From positions 1-64,000 of the forward strand of contig CAYMCO010000028.1 of NCBI GenBank assembly GCA_964388955.1: a DNA stretch of 64,000 bases, given 5' to 3'. This document shows positions 1-7,990 of this stretch, one piece after another. Numbering within the stretch: the stretch's first letter is position 1; each line of letters begins with the position of its first letter. Under the pieces are notes generated by a model. That model saw only the letters and a list, made by a program, of their open reading frames with translations, was not told the DNA's origin and ran no database searches. The position numbers and the translations under genes are program-made. Source of the stretch: CAYMCO01 sp964388955. Its GTDB lineage: Bacteria > Chloroflexota > Anaerolineae > Anaerolineales > E44-bin32.

Positions 1-177
1 CTATAGACAGCCAAGGATGCACACAGAATTTCCACCACTTGACAAGACACAGACAACGGTTGCCTTCCAATGCGTTTGTAGTGAGCGCTTCAGCGCTCAT
101 TTGAGCGGCGCGGGGAAAGGCTCCGAGGGGTGAATTGGGTGGCCGGTGGAGCACTGCGCGCTGTCCGGAGGGCGTAG

Positions 178-198
178 GGGCACCCCTTGTGGGCGCCC
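178..198. repeat. Short imperfect palindrome in the first intergenic region
   Basis: Arms GGGCACCC and GGGCGCCC flank a CTTGT loop, giving a 7-of-8 bp stem. The surrounding text (GTAGGGGCACCCCTTGTGGG) looks like a dispersed palindromic family I associate with Chloroflexi and Cyanobacteria. The rest of bases 1-301 shows no convincing gene; only a short antisense reading frame lies there. The repeat sits about 100 bp upstream of the methyltransferase gene and has no T-tract, so a terminator role is not supported. Confidence 0.4.
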
Positions 199-301
199 GC
201 CGTTCGCACGGCTTGGTTTGGATAAGGGGGCAGGCTATAATGGCGCCGGGGTAGTGGTTGCCATAGTGGCTCGAAGCCCGGCGGAATAGGCGATATGCCG
301 T

Positions 302-1000
302 ATGCCAGGGTACCAGGAAATCTACCGCGATCATGGAGAGCAGTACGAGCGCCTGGTCGCTTGCGAGGATGATCAGGCCAACCTGTGGCGAGCGATAGAA
401 CCATTGTTGCCCCACGGCGATCTGTCCATCGCGGACATGGGCGCCGGGACCGGGCGGTTCGCGCGTCTGCTTGCGCCGGTATCCCGCCACACCTACTGCC
501 TGGATCGCTCCCACCACATGCTGTGTGTGGCCCGACAAGTCCTGCGGGATGCCGGCGTCTTGGGCTTCAGCTTGGTGGTGGCCGATAACAGCCGAACGCC
601 GCTGCAGAATCGCTGCGTGGACCTGGCGCTGGCGGGTTGGAATTTCGGCCACGCCACCGAATGGCATCCGGGTGCATGGCAGGAGCGCATCCGGGCCGCC
701 ATCGATGAACTCCTGCGTCTGGTTCGCCCAGGGGGTAAGGCCATGATATTCGAAACCCTGGGGACAGGGGTGCGGCAGCCGGCGGCGCCGACCGAGGAGC
801 TGGCAGCCTATTATCAATACCTCGAGCATGAACGCGGCTTCACCCCGGTCCAAGTTCAGACTGATTATCGCTTCGGCTCGCTCGATGAAGCAGAGGAGCT
901 CACCCGCTTCTTCTTCGGCGACGAAATGGGGGAGAGGGTCCGGCAGGAAGGCTGGATCACGATCCCAGAGTGGACGGGGCTCTGGTGGATCCAGACATGA
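302..1000 (+). CDS. Class I SAM-dependent methyltransferase
   Basis: Predicted 232-residue cytosolic methyltransferase. The SAM-binding glycine motif ADMGAGTG is at residues 44-51, an acidic loop (CLDRS) follows at 66-70, and the RPGGKAMIFE segment at 142-151 matches the post-motif strand of Methyltransf_11/25-type Rossmann folds. No membrane segment or signal peptide is visible. The substrate cannot be read from sequence; members of this group act on small molecules, quinone precursors or proteins. The gene is followed 113 bp later by a permease gene on the same strand, with no obvious functional link. The ATG at 302 has only a weak ribosome-binding site, so the exact start is uncertain. Confidence 0.8.
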   Translation: MPGYQEIYRDHGEQYERLVACEDDQANLWRAIEPLLPHGDLSIADMGAGTGRFARLLAPVSRHTYCLDRSHHMLCVARQVLRDAGVLGFSLVVADNSRTPLQNRCVDLALAGWNFGHATEWHPGAWQERIRAAIDELLRLVRPGGKAMIFETLGTGVRQPAAPTEELAAYYQYLEHERGFTPVQVQTDYRFGSLDEAEELTRFFFGDEMGERVRQEGWITIPEWTGLWWIQT

Positions 1001-1113
1001 ATGCCATCCACAGGCGCCTCTCCGTCATCCGGCTTCAACCTTGGGTACGGATCGCAAGGGCGAGCGGGCGTATGGAGGGCAGCCCGCTGCACCCGGAAAG
1101 GGATTGAAGGCAC

Positions 1114-2232
1114 TTGTCCACGTCCGCGCCGAAGTCCCTCTTGGTGAATCGCGGGGGATCCCCCAGCCTGCTGTTGTCGGCGCTATCGCTCGTGGGGAGC
1201 CTGGCCATCAGCGGGCTATTCATCTTATTGACGGATACGTCCCCGCTTGTCGGCTACCAGCGACTGCTTGAGGCGGGTTTCGGTTGCCGAGGGTCCGGCC
1301 AATGCGCCCTGATGACCACGCTCCAGTTCACAACACCCCTGATCCTCACTGGGCTCTCCGCCACGGTCGCCTTCCGAGCCGGGTTGTTCAGCATCGGACA
1401 GGCCGGGCAGATGATGCTCGGCGCGGCCGCCGCGGCCTGGGCCGCCTCCCGGTTTGGGCTTCCGTATCTGCCCCACATGGTTGTCGCGCTGGCGTTCGGA
1501 GCCTCTTGCGGTGGGCTTTGGGGTTGGATCCCCGGGCTGCTCAGAGCGTACCTGCGCATCCATGAGGTGATCACCACTCTGGTGCTGAACCAGCTCTCCT
1601 TCTTCGCGATCGGGTTCTTCCCTTCTTGGGGTCGCTATCTGGACCTCAGGCTGCCGCCGCTGGTCCGGGGGACCAAATTCAACGCCGGATTCATGATTGC
1701 CATCGGCGTGGCTTTGCTGGCTTATAGCACCCTATACCGGCGATCTGAGGGATATGAGACCCGCATGGTGGGCGATGCCTTCCACTTTGCACTCGCCGGT
1801 GGCATCAAGAGCCGGCGCGCGATTTCCCGCGCCATGTTCTGGAGCGGCGGGTTGGCCGGATTGGCGGGGGCGATCGAGGTGCTCGGCGTGCACTACCGCT
1901 TTGTATCCGTGTTCTCCGGGGGAGGGGGATTCGATGGGATCGCGGTGGCCCTGCTTGGGCAGGCGCACCCAGTAGGGGTTGCCCTCGCGGGGTTCCTGCT
2001 CGCCGGTTTGCGCTTGGGGGCCACCAACGGGCTGCAGCTCAAGGCGCGTGTGCCCCGTGAGCTGGGCGGCGCGATCATCGCCATGATGATTCTGCTCATC
2101 TCCGCACGCGGCCTGCACACATGGGTGGCATCCAAGGCGGGCGAGCTGCCTTCATCCGTGCGCGGGCTGTTTTCATGGGCACGGGCGGCCGGCCCCCTCG
2201 CCGGAGGCGGAGAAGGCGGTGCTGATCCATAG
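1114..2232 (+). CDS. Nucleoside-type ABC transporter permease (orphan paralogue)
   Basis: Inner-membrane permease of the BPD_transp_2 family (BmpA/YufP-type nucleoside importers), 372 aa with many hydrophobic helices. It is clearly paralogous to the permease at 5117-6220: both share a TPLILTG(L/M)SA block, the following AFR(A/S)G(L/M)FS(I/L)GQ segment and a C-terminal PRELGG(A/G)IIA(M/L)MIL stretch. It stands alone on the plus strand, convergent with the uridine phosphorylase gene and 21 bp from its end, with no adjacent ATPase or binding protein. It may form an alternative complex with the ATPase encoded at 6292-7824; that is inference. The start is TTG at 1114, preceded by GAAGG; a GTG at 1144 is an alternative. 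Confidence 0.85.
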   Translation: MSTSAPKSLLVNRGGSPSLLLSALSLVGSLAISGLFILLTDTSPLVGYQRLLEAGFGCRGSGQCALMTTLQFTTPLILTGLSATVAFRAGLFSIGQAGQMMLGAAAAAWAASRFGLPYLPHMVVALAFGASCGGLWGWIPGLLRAYLRIHEVITTLVLNQLSFFAIGFFPSWGRYLDLRLPPLVRGTKFNAGFMIAIGVALLAYSTLYRRSEGYETRMVGDAFHFALAGGIKSRRAISRAMFWSGGLAGLAGAIEVLGVHYRFVSVFSGGGGFDGIAVALLGQAHPVGVALAGFLLAGLRLGATNGLQLKARVPRELGGAIIAMMILLISARGLHTWVASKAGELPSSVRGLFSWARAAGPLAGGGEGGADP

Positions 2233-2253
2233 GAGGGCCTCGATCCCCGGGGC

Positions 2254-2985
2254 TCAGCCAGACCCTTGCCCATCCACTCGGGCGATTTCCGCCATCGCCT
2301 GCAGCCCGATGCGGATCGCATCCCCCTCTCCCCGGCGGAAGGCCTCTTCCCCCCAGGCAGGTTTGACCTCGGCGGGTGTGCCATCCGAGGCATACAGTGC
2401 GCCGGTGCGCCAGCCGCGGTACATTCCCAGCACAAACAGGGTGTCACTTTCCATCTCGACGGAGACCAGGCCCGCCGCGGTCAACTGCTCCCGTTGCGAA
2501 GGGTCACGCGGTGCGTAGAAGGCGTCCCCCGCGATCCCCACCCCGACGGTGTACGGGATCTCGAGCCCCTCGGCGGCGCTAACAAGCTGGCGGACCACGG
2601 CGAAGGTCGGAACCGCCGGGAACATGAGGGGCAGATAAGCATTTGATGTGCCGCCGGCGCGAACCGTGCCGCTGGCGATGATCACGTCCCCGGGCTCCTG
2701 TCCCTCCTGGAAGACACCACAGGACCCCACGCGGATGAAGGTGTCCGCGCCCATGTGGGCAAGCTCCTCCAGCGCGATGGCGACGGTCGGGCCGCCCATC
2801 CCAGTTCCGCAGGCGGTCATGAGGATGTCCTGGTAGCTCCCCGAATAGACCGCATAGCCGCGGCTGTCCGTCACCAGATGGCCGTCGTCCAAATGGGACG
2901 CGATCTTCTGGGCCCGGGCGTGATCGCCTGGACAGAGAACGTAGCGGGAGATGTCCTCCGGCTCGCAGTGGATGTGGAATTCCAT
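2254..2985 (-). CDS. udp: Uridine phosphorylase (PNP/UDP family)
   Basis: 243-residue nucleoside phosphorylase that would cleave nucleosides with phosphate to free base and ribose-1-phosphate. Family signatures are in order: a CPGDHARA phosphate-binding segment at 18-25, GTGMGGPT at 60-67, RVGSCG at 85-90, and VEMESD near 178, where the Met-Glu-Ser contacts ribose. Length fits the NP-I family. It is last in the minus-strand importer operon, downstream of the PfkB kinase, so it probably processes imported nucleosides. A GGAG sits nine bases before the ATG. Uridine specificity is inferred from family resemblance; purine nucleosides cannot be excluded. Confidence 0.85.
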   Translation of the reverse strand: MEFHIHCEPEDISRYVLCPGDHARAQKIASHLDDGHLVTDSRGYAVYSGSYQDILMTACGTGMGGPTVAIALEELAHMGADTFIRVGSCGVFQEGQEPGDVIIASGTVRAGGTSNAYLPLMFPAVPTFAVVRQLVSAAEGLEIPYTVGVGIAGDAFYAPRDPSQREQLTAAGLVSVEMESDTLFVLGMYRGWRTGALYASDGTPAEVKPAWGEEAFRRGEGDAIRIGLQAMAEIARVDGQGSG

Positions 2986-3158
2986 TAGATTTCACTCCAT
3001 GGCTGGCCATGCGTCCGGAACATCCGGCGGGCTGGCGTTGTCAGCCGATCCGGGGTCAAAGGATACCCCACCGGCAGTTGGACCTGATCGCATGGTATTT
3101 GACGGATCATTGACGGTCTGTCCTTGATCAATCAGCAGAGTCTCCGCTGGCGACGCCG

Positions 3159-3180
3159 GGGGCGCGGCATGCCCCGCCCC
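3159..3180. repeat. 22-bp near-perfect palindrome
   Basis: Arms GGGGCGCGGCA and TGCCCCGCCCC form a palindrome with one mismatched pair, followed directly by TAC. It lies in the 226-bp gap between the PfkB kinase gene and the uridine phosphorylase gene, both on the minus strand. It resembles the GTAGGGGCGGGG...CCCCGCCCCTAC class of dispersed palindromes. It could act as a partial transcription barrier, but it lacks a U-tract. Confidence 0.45.
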
Positions 3181-3211
3181 TACAGCGTCCGAGCAAATGG
3201 CAGTTGGCCAA

Positions 3212-4135
3212 CTACCCGATCCCCGGCTCCGGCGTCGCGGCCAGCGGCCCAGCGACCGCCGCCACCTCATGCCGGCCCGCCGGCCGGCTGGCAGCGCCTT
3301 CCTCGCGCACAGAAAGCGCCCCCGCGGCTGCCCCCCAGGCCACGCAGCGCTCCAGCGTCCACGCTTGCAGCGAGCCGTAGATCACCCCGGCCCGGAAGGC
3401 ATCCCCGGCGCCGGTGGTGTCCAGCGGATCCGTCCTTGGGGGAGCGAGCCAGAATTCCCCGCCCTGGGATTCGATAGCATGGATCGGCGCGGAGCCGTCC
3501 GTTGTGATCACCGCACCGCCACTAACGGCGTGTAGGGCTCGCGCATGCGCACGCACGTCGATCCCGGGGAAGGTTTCACGGATGAAAGCGGCGGAGTTGG
3601 TGGCGATATCCGTCAAGGGCAGCGTTTCATGATCCGGCCAGATCACATCCCCGATCACGGTCTGTACGCCCATTTCCCTGGCCAAAACGGCGGCCCGCAA
3701 GCGCTCCTCGCCTCCATATAAGTCGAGTGCCAGGTACTTAACCCCCCTCATCATCCCCTTGGAGGGGGGCGTCTTCATGCTCTGTGGATACCGGAAGATC
3801 AGAAAGGACCGCTCGCCATCCGGGGTCACCAAGACGCGGCAGAAGGGCGTGGGTCCATCCGGCTCGATCTCCAAGTATCCGATACCCAGCGATGGGTACC
3901 TCTCGAGCGCTTCGAGCAGGATTTCGCCATAGGCGTCGCGGCCGACCGCGTTGCCCGCCAGCCTGACGGGCACCCCCCAACTTGCCAGCCAGAGGGCCGT
4001 GTTTGCCGCCGCACCCCCGACGTGATAGCTTTCACTTGTGGGAAAGGCCGCCGTTTCCGGCGCGGGGAGGTGTGGCACGCGGATGAGGTTGTCTACTCCC
4101 AATTCCCCGTAGCACAGCACCTCGGGAGGCGCCAT
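3212..4135 (-). CDS. PfkB-family carbohydrate kinase
   Basis: Ribokinase-like sugar or nucleoside kinase, 307 aa. The N-terminus (CYGELGVDNLIRV) matches the PfkB opening strand. The HVGGAAANTA block at ~40-50 is the first signature, and DTTGAGDAFRAG near the C-terminus is the second, with the catalytic Asp of GAGD. The ATG at 4135 lies one base after the upstream permease stop, so it is chosen over an upstream in-frame ATG that would overlap the permease by about 100 bp. Placed between the importer permeases and uridine phosphorylase, it probably phosphorylates an imported nucleoside or its sugar. The exact substrate is not evident. Confidence 0.85.
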   Translation of the reverse strand: MAPPEVLCYGELGVDNLIRVPHLPAPETAAFPTSESYHVGGAAANTALWLASWGVPVRLAGNAVGRDAYGEILLEALERYPSLGIGYLEIEPDGPTPFCRVLVTPDGERSFLIFRYPQSMKTPPSKGMMRGVKYLALDLYGGEERLRAAVLAREMGVQTVIGDVIWPDHETLPLTDIATNSAAFIRETFPGIDVRAHARALHAVSGGAVITTDGSAPIHAIESQGGEFWLAPPRTDPLDTTGAGDAFRAGVIYGSLQAWTLERCVAWGAAAGALSVREEGAASRPAGRHEVAAVAGPLAATPEPGIG

Positions 4136-4136
4136 G

Positions 4137-5117
4137 TCAGTCGCCCGCTGCGGTCTCTTGCCCCGCCAACCGACGCATGGCGCGCGCCCGGAACGCTCGC
4201 CGGGCCAGGTAGTCAGAAAGCACGGCGCGCGCACCCACCAGGATCAGAGCCAGCAGCGTGAGGATATGGGGGATGAACTGCACCAGACTGGGAGGTATAT
4301 CCGTCGTGGTTTGCAGGCGAATGGCAAAGGCATCGGCGAATCCGAAAAACAGGCCGGTGAAGAAAACTCCGATCGGATGGTTGAACCCGAACAGCGCGGC
4401 GGTGACGGCGATCCACCCCCTCCCATTGCTCATGTTGCGGGTGAAGAGTGTCAGATGGCCGACGGAAAGGAATGCGCCGCCAATCCCACAAAGGAATCCA
4501 GCGATAATGAGCACAAATACCTTGACGCGCGGGATATTGATGCCGACGGTCTCGGCGGCGTCTTGGTTTTCTCCCACGGCCCGTATGTGGCGGCCGAACT
4601 TGGTGTGGAATAGTATGAAATAGGAAGCCACGGCCGCGATCCAGGAGGAGTACACGATCCAATTGTATGGGCTGAGGATGTGGCCGAGAGCCGGGATCTT
4701 GCTCAGCAGCGGAATGGAGACATCCGGAAGTTGCTGGATACTGGGATCCGACCAAGTGCCCACGTCCCCAAGGAAGGTGCGCATGAAGAACACCGTCATC
4801 TCGAGGATGAACAGGTTGACGGCGATGGCCAAGATGATCAGGTTGACCTCGAAACGCAGGTACAGGAAGGCGAAGATCGCGCCGATTAGGGCCCCGGCCA
4901 ACCCCGCCGCAAGGACCCCCAGATAGGAATTATGGAGGAAATACGCCGCGAGCAGGCCGACGAAAGATCCCAGAAGCATCTTCCCTTCCAGCGCCAGGTT
5001 CAGCACGCCAGCGCGATTGCAGATCGCGCCGCCAAGGGCCGCCAGGATGATGGGGGTGCCTAAGCGCACTCCGCTGCGCACGAGATCGATGGAAAAAACC
5101 TGCAGCAGTTGTTCCAT
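4137..5117 (-). CDS. Nucleoside ABC transporter permease, YufQ-type subunit
   Basis: 326-residue integral membrane protein of the BPD_transp_2 family. The LRSGVRLGTPIILAALGGAI opening, the NRAGVLNLALEGKMLLG segment (~40-56) and a later VGENQDAAETVGIN loop are characteristic of the second, shorter permease of BmpA-type nucleoside importers. The start ATG at 5117 overlaps the TGA of the preceding permease (TGATG), so the two are translationally coupled. It should pair with the longer permease and the double ATPase to form the channel. A longer in-frame reading extends upstream but runs antiparallel in sense to the other permease and is not credible. Confidence 0.9.
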   Translation of the reverse strand: MEQLLQVFSIDLVRSGVRLGTPIILAALGGAICNRAGVLNLALEGKMLLGSFVGLLAAYFLHNSYLGVLAAGLAGALIGAIFAFLYLRFEVNLIILAIAVNLFILEMTVFFMRTFLGDVGTWSDPSIQQLPDVSIPLLSKIPALGHILSPYNWIVYSSWIAAVASYFILFHTKFGRHIRAVGENQDAAETVGINIPRVKVFVLIIAGFLCGIGGAFLSVGHLTLFTRNMSNGRGWIAVTAALFGFNHPIGVFFTGLFFGFADAFAIRLQTTTDIPPSLVQFIPHILTLLALILVGARAVLSDYLARRAFRARAMRRLAGQETAAGD

Positions 5118-6220
5118 CAGACGCTCTCCTGACTCTCGGAGGTCCTCCCCCGGATCTTCCCCCACCATCCCCCCAGGTTGTCCAGCCCTCCTTTGAACAT
5201 CTTGTCCGCCGACACGAACAGGATCATAAGCGCAATGATCCCTCCGCCCAGCTCGCGCGGGATCTTGAACGCGAATTGGAGGCCCACCTGGGCACCCTGA
5301 CGCACGCCGGCGAAGAAGATCGCCACGACCGCGGTGGCGATGGGGTTGACCTGACCGAGGATAGCGGCCGTCAGACCGTCGAACCCGACGCCCCCGGAGA
5401 AACCATCCAGCATGCGGTAATGTACGCCCAGCGCCAGCGTCGCGCCCGCCAATCCCGCCAGCGCGCCGCTGATCAGCATGCCACGCACTGCGGCCCAATC
5501 GCCGGGGATGCCGCCAAACCGCGAGAAACCGGGCGCTTCTCCTGTCATGCGCTGCTCGTAGCCGCGAGTCGAACGCGTCAGATAGAAGTAGATGACTACA
5601 GTGGCCAACAAGGCAATTATGAAACCCGTGCCCCATTTCGAACCTGGGGCGAAGACCGCCAGGCGGGCAGTCTCGTCGATCGGCGGGGAGTGGGCGGTGG
5701 TGCTTTGATCAGCCCGCAGCGGGAAGTTGATCAGATAGGTGACGAAAAGCACCGCGATATTGTTCATGACGATGGTGCTGATGATTTCGTTTACATGCAG
5801 CTTGACTTTGAGCACCCCGGGGATCCAGCCGTAGAAGGCTCCGACGGCCGTGGCAGCAGCCATCGCGACCAGGGGGTGAATGACCGGAGGGAGGTGTACG
5901 GCGTAGCCCAACCAAGCGGCCATCATTCCGCCCAGCATCAACTGGCCCTCCTGGCCCAGGCTGAACATCCCAGAGCGAAAGGCCACCACCGCAGACATAC
6001 CGGTCAGAATGAGCGGCGTGGCCAACTGCAAGGTGACGAACAGGCTGCAGCTCTGGGCCGCCGGGCAGCTGAAGGCCGCTTCGAACAGCTTTGCGTAGGC
6101 GGAGACCGGGTTGGCACCCGCCATGACGATGAAGACCGATGCGACCACCATCCCGGCCAATACGGCCAGGACGGGGATGGTCAGGTTGTCCCGAATCTTA
6201 CGTTGCAGCCCAGCTTCCAT
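5117..6220 (-). CDS. Nucleoside ABC transporter permease, YufP-type subunit
   Basis: 367-residue membrane protein, first permease of the importer. The N-terminus has a short basic stretch (QRKIRDNLT), then a helix (VLAVLAGMVVASVFIV), then the conserved TPLILTGMSAVVAFRSGMFS block around residues 70-90 and GQEGQLMLGG. The C-terminal PRELGGGIIALMILFVSADK segment closes the transporter fold. It begins 71 bp after the ATPase gene and overlaps the next permease by one base. The plus-strand gene at 1114-2232 is a diverged copy. Nucleoside specificity is inferred from the family and the neighbouring salvage enzymes. Confidence 0.9.
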   Translation of the reverse strand: MEAGLQRKIRDNLTIPVLAVLAGMVVASVFIVMAGANPVSAYAKLFEAAFSCPAAQSCSLFVTLQLATPLILTGMSAVVAFRSGMFSLGQEGQLMLGGMMAAWLGYAVHLPPVIHPLVAMAAATAVGAFYGWIPGVLKVKLHVNEIISTIVMNNIAVLFVTYLINFPLRADQSTTAHSPPIDETARLAVFAPGSKWGTGFIIALLATVVIYFYLTRSTRGYEQRMTGEAPGFSRFGGIPGDWAAVRGMLISGALAGLAGATLALGVHYRMLDGFSGGVGFDGLTAAILGQVNPIATAVVAIFFAGVRQGAQVGLQFAFKIPRELGGGIIALMILFVSADKMFKGGLDNLGGWWGKIRGRTSESQESV

Positions 6221-6291
6221 TGGCGACCCTGTCCTTTGATTCGCGCCGCGCAGGGGACGGAGATCCCTGCCGGTCTTTCAACCCCCACCAC

Positions 6292-7824
6292 CTATTCTCT
6301 TGTAGATCCCTCCAAAGAACCGCCTGCCATGAGGATTCCAAGGTCCTCCTCATTGGCTTCCGAAGCGGGCATCTCGCCGGCAATCTCTCCGCGGTATAGG
6401 ACCGCGATCCGATCGCTCAGGGATAGGATCTCCTCCAGTTCAACCGATATCAGCAGGATGGCGACGCCCCGGTCTCGCGCCTCGAGCAGCGTGCGGTGCA
6501 CAAACTCAATGCTTCCCACGTCAAGACCGCGCGTCGGTTGGTTGGCGATGATCAGTTTGGGATCTCCAGTGAGCTCCCGCCCCAGAACGACCTTCTGCAG
6601 GTTCCCGCCGGACAAGGTGGCGATGCCGGCGCCTTGATGGGCGGCAGCAATATCGAAGCGGCCGACCACTTTGCGAGTGAACTCCTCAATCACTGGACGA
6701 TTCAGGAATCCGAGGCGGCTGAATTTCGGATCACGGTACCGGGTGACGATCAGGTTCTCATCGAGATTTGTGCTCAGATTCAGGCCCACCTTGAGTCGAT
6801 CTTCGGGGATGTGCGCCATCCCGCTCTTGCGACGCACCCCCACAGAGCGCCTGGTGATATCCCGTCCAAGCAGGCTGACGCTGCCCAGCTCAACGACGCG
6901 CGTGCCCGCGATGGCCTCCACCAGTTCGGTCTGGCCATTCCCATTGACTCCGGCGATACCAAGGACCTCCCCCGATTTGACGTGGAAAGAGACGTCCTGG
7001 ATGGCGGGGATTCCGCTGGCTCCCGCGACGACAAGGTTCTGCACCTGCAGCACAACCTCCCCTGCATCCAGAGGTTTCTTTTCTATCCGGAACAGCACTT
7101 CCCGACCCACCATCATGCGCGCCATCTGGCGGATGCTGGTGTCTTTGATCTCCTTGGTGCCCACCATTTCCCCCTTGCGCATCACACTCACGCGGTCGGC
7201 GACGTGCATCACTTCCAAGAGCTTGTGGGTGATGAAGATCACCGTCCGCCCGCTCTTGGCCAGATCCCGGACCACGACGAACAACTCTCGCGCTTCCTGA
7301 GGGGTGAGAACCGCGGTTGGCTCATCCAGGATGAGGATCTGGGCCTTGCGCTGCAGTGTTTTGAGAATCTCCACCCGCTGCTGCATTCCGACCGGGAGTT
7401 CTCGGATGCGCACAGTGGGATTCACGGGGAGGCCGAACTGGTCCGCCAGTTCCGCGACTAGATTGTTCTCGTCCGCCTTGCGCAGCACACCGCCCAGGGT
7501 CGGCTCCATCCCCAGCATGATGTTCTCGGCCACGGTGAAAGAAGGCACCAGCTTGAAGTGCTGGTGCACCATCCCGATCCCCAAGCGAATGGCGTCATCA
7601 GGCTGCCCGATTTCAACCTCGCGCCCATCAACCAGGATGGCCCCGCTGTCGGGCTGTAGCAGGCCATACAGGATGTTCATCAGGGTGGTCTTCCCGGCCC
7701 CATTCTCCCCGACGAGCGCATGGACCTCGCCCTGCTCGACGGAGAAGTCGACGCGCTTGTTGGCGATCACCTGGCTGGAGGGGAAATACTTGTATATTCC
7801 CCGCATTTCCACCGAGATTCCCAT
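6292..7824 (-). CDS. ABC transporter ATP-binding protein, double ATPase (YufO/NupA-type)
   Basis: 510-residue cytosolic ATPase with two tandem nucleotide-binding domains, as in sugar and nucleoside importers. Domain 1 has Walker A GENGAGKTT (~40-48), signature LPVGMQQRVEILK and Walker B LILDEPTAVLTP. Domain 2 (from ~260) has a degenerate Walker A (GVNGNGQTE, lacking the catalytic Lys) but an intact LSGGNLQKVVLGREL signature. This asymmetry is normal in the family. It energises the two permeases encoded immediately downstream. A strong hairpin lies between this gene and the binding-protein gene upstream. Confidence 0.92.
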   Translation of the reverse strand: MGISVEMRGIYKYFPSSQVIANKRVDFSVEQGEVHALVGENGAGKTTLMNILYGLLQPDSGAILVDGREVEIGQPDDAIRLGIGMVHQHFKLVPSFTVAENIMLGMEPTLGGVLRKADENNLVAELADQFGLPVNPTVRIRELPVGMQQRVEILKTLQRKAQILILDEPTAVLTPQEARELFVVVRDLAKSGRTVIFITHKLLEVMHVADRVSVMRKGEMVGTKEIKDTSIRQMARMMVGREVLFRIEKKPLDAGEVVLQVQNLVVAGASGIPAIQDVSFHVKSGEVLGIAGVNGNGQTELVEAIAGTRVVELGSVSLLGRDITRRSVGVRRKSGMAHIPEDRLKVGLNLSTNLDENLIVTRYRDPKFSRLGFLNRPVIEEFTRKVVGRFDIAAAHQGAGIATLSGGNLQKVVLGRELTGDPKLIIANQPTRGLDVGSIEFVHRTLLEARDRGVAILLISVELEEILSLSDRIAVLYRGEIAGEMPASEANEEDLGILMAGGSLEGSTRE

Positions 7825-7838
7825 TTGTCCCCTGCTTT

Positions 7839-7864
7839 GGCCCCGGAGGCCAACCTCCGGGGCC
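7839..7864 (-). terminator. Intercistronic hairpin between binding protein and ATPase genes
   Basis: A perfect 11-bp stem (GGCCCCGGAGG with CCTCCGGGGCC) closes a CCAA tetraloop. It lies 15 bp before the ATPase start and within the 166-bp gap after the binding-protein stop. No U-run follows on the minus strand, so full termination is unlikely. In many ABC operons such a structure stabilises the upstream mRNA or attenuates read-through, giving excess binding protein. That role is inferred here. Confidence 0.55.
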
Positions 7865-7990
7865 GTTGCGATTGCTTTCGCTTGCCGCGAGAGTCCGTTC
7901 CCTCAAGCGTTATGAGCTTGGTTGGCTCCTGAGCGCCTGCAGCAAGCTGTTCGCGCCCGAGTCGCCGGACCAAGCAAGATAGCGGACGCC

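Noticed and set aside
90..404. 104-codon minus-strand frame at the window start
   Set aside because: Low-complexity, Arg/Pro-rich, overlaps the methyltransferase start on the other strand, and covers a palindromic repeat.
5276..6637. 453-codon open frame on the plus strand
   Set aside because: Antisense to the long permease and part of the ATPase gene. Composition is typical of a shadow frame and no motif is present.
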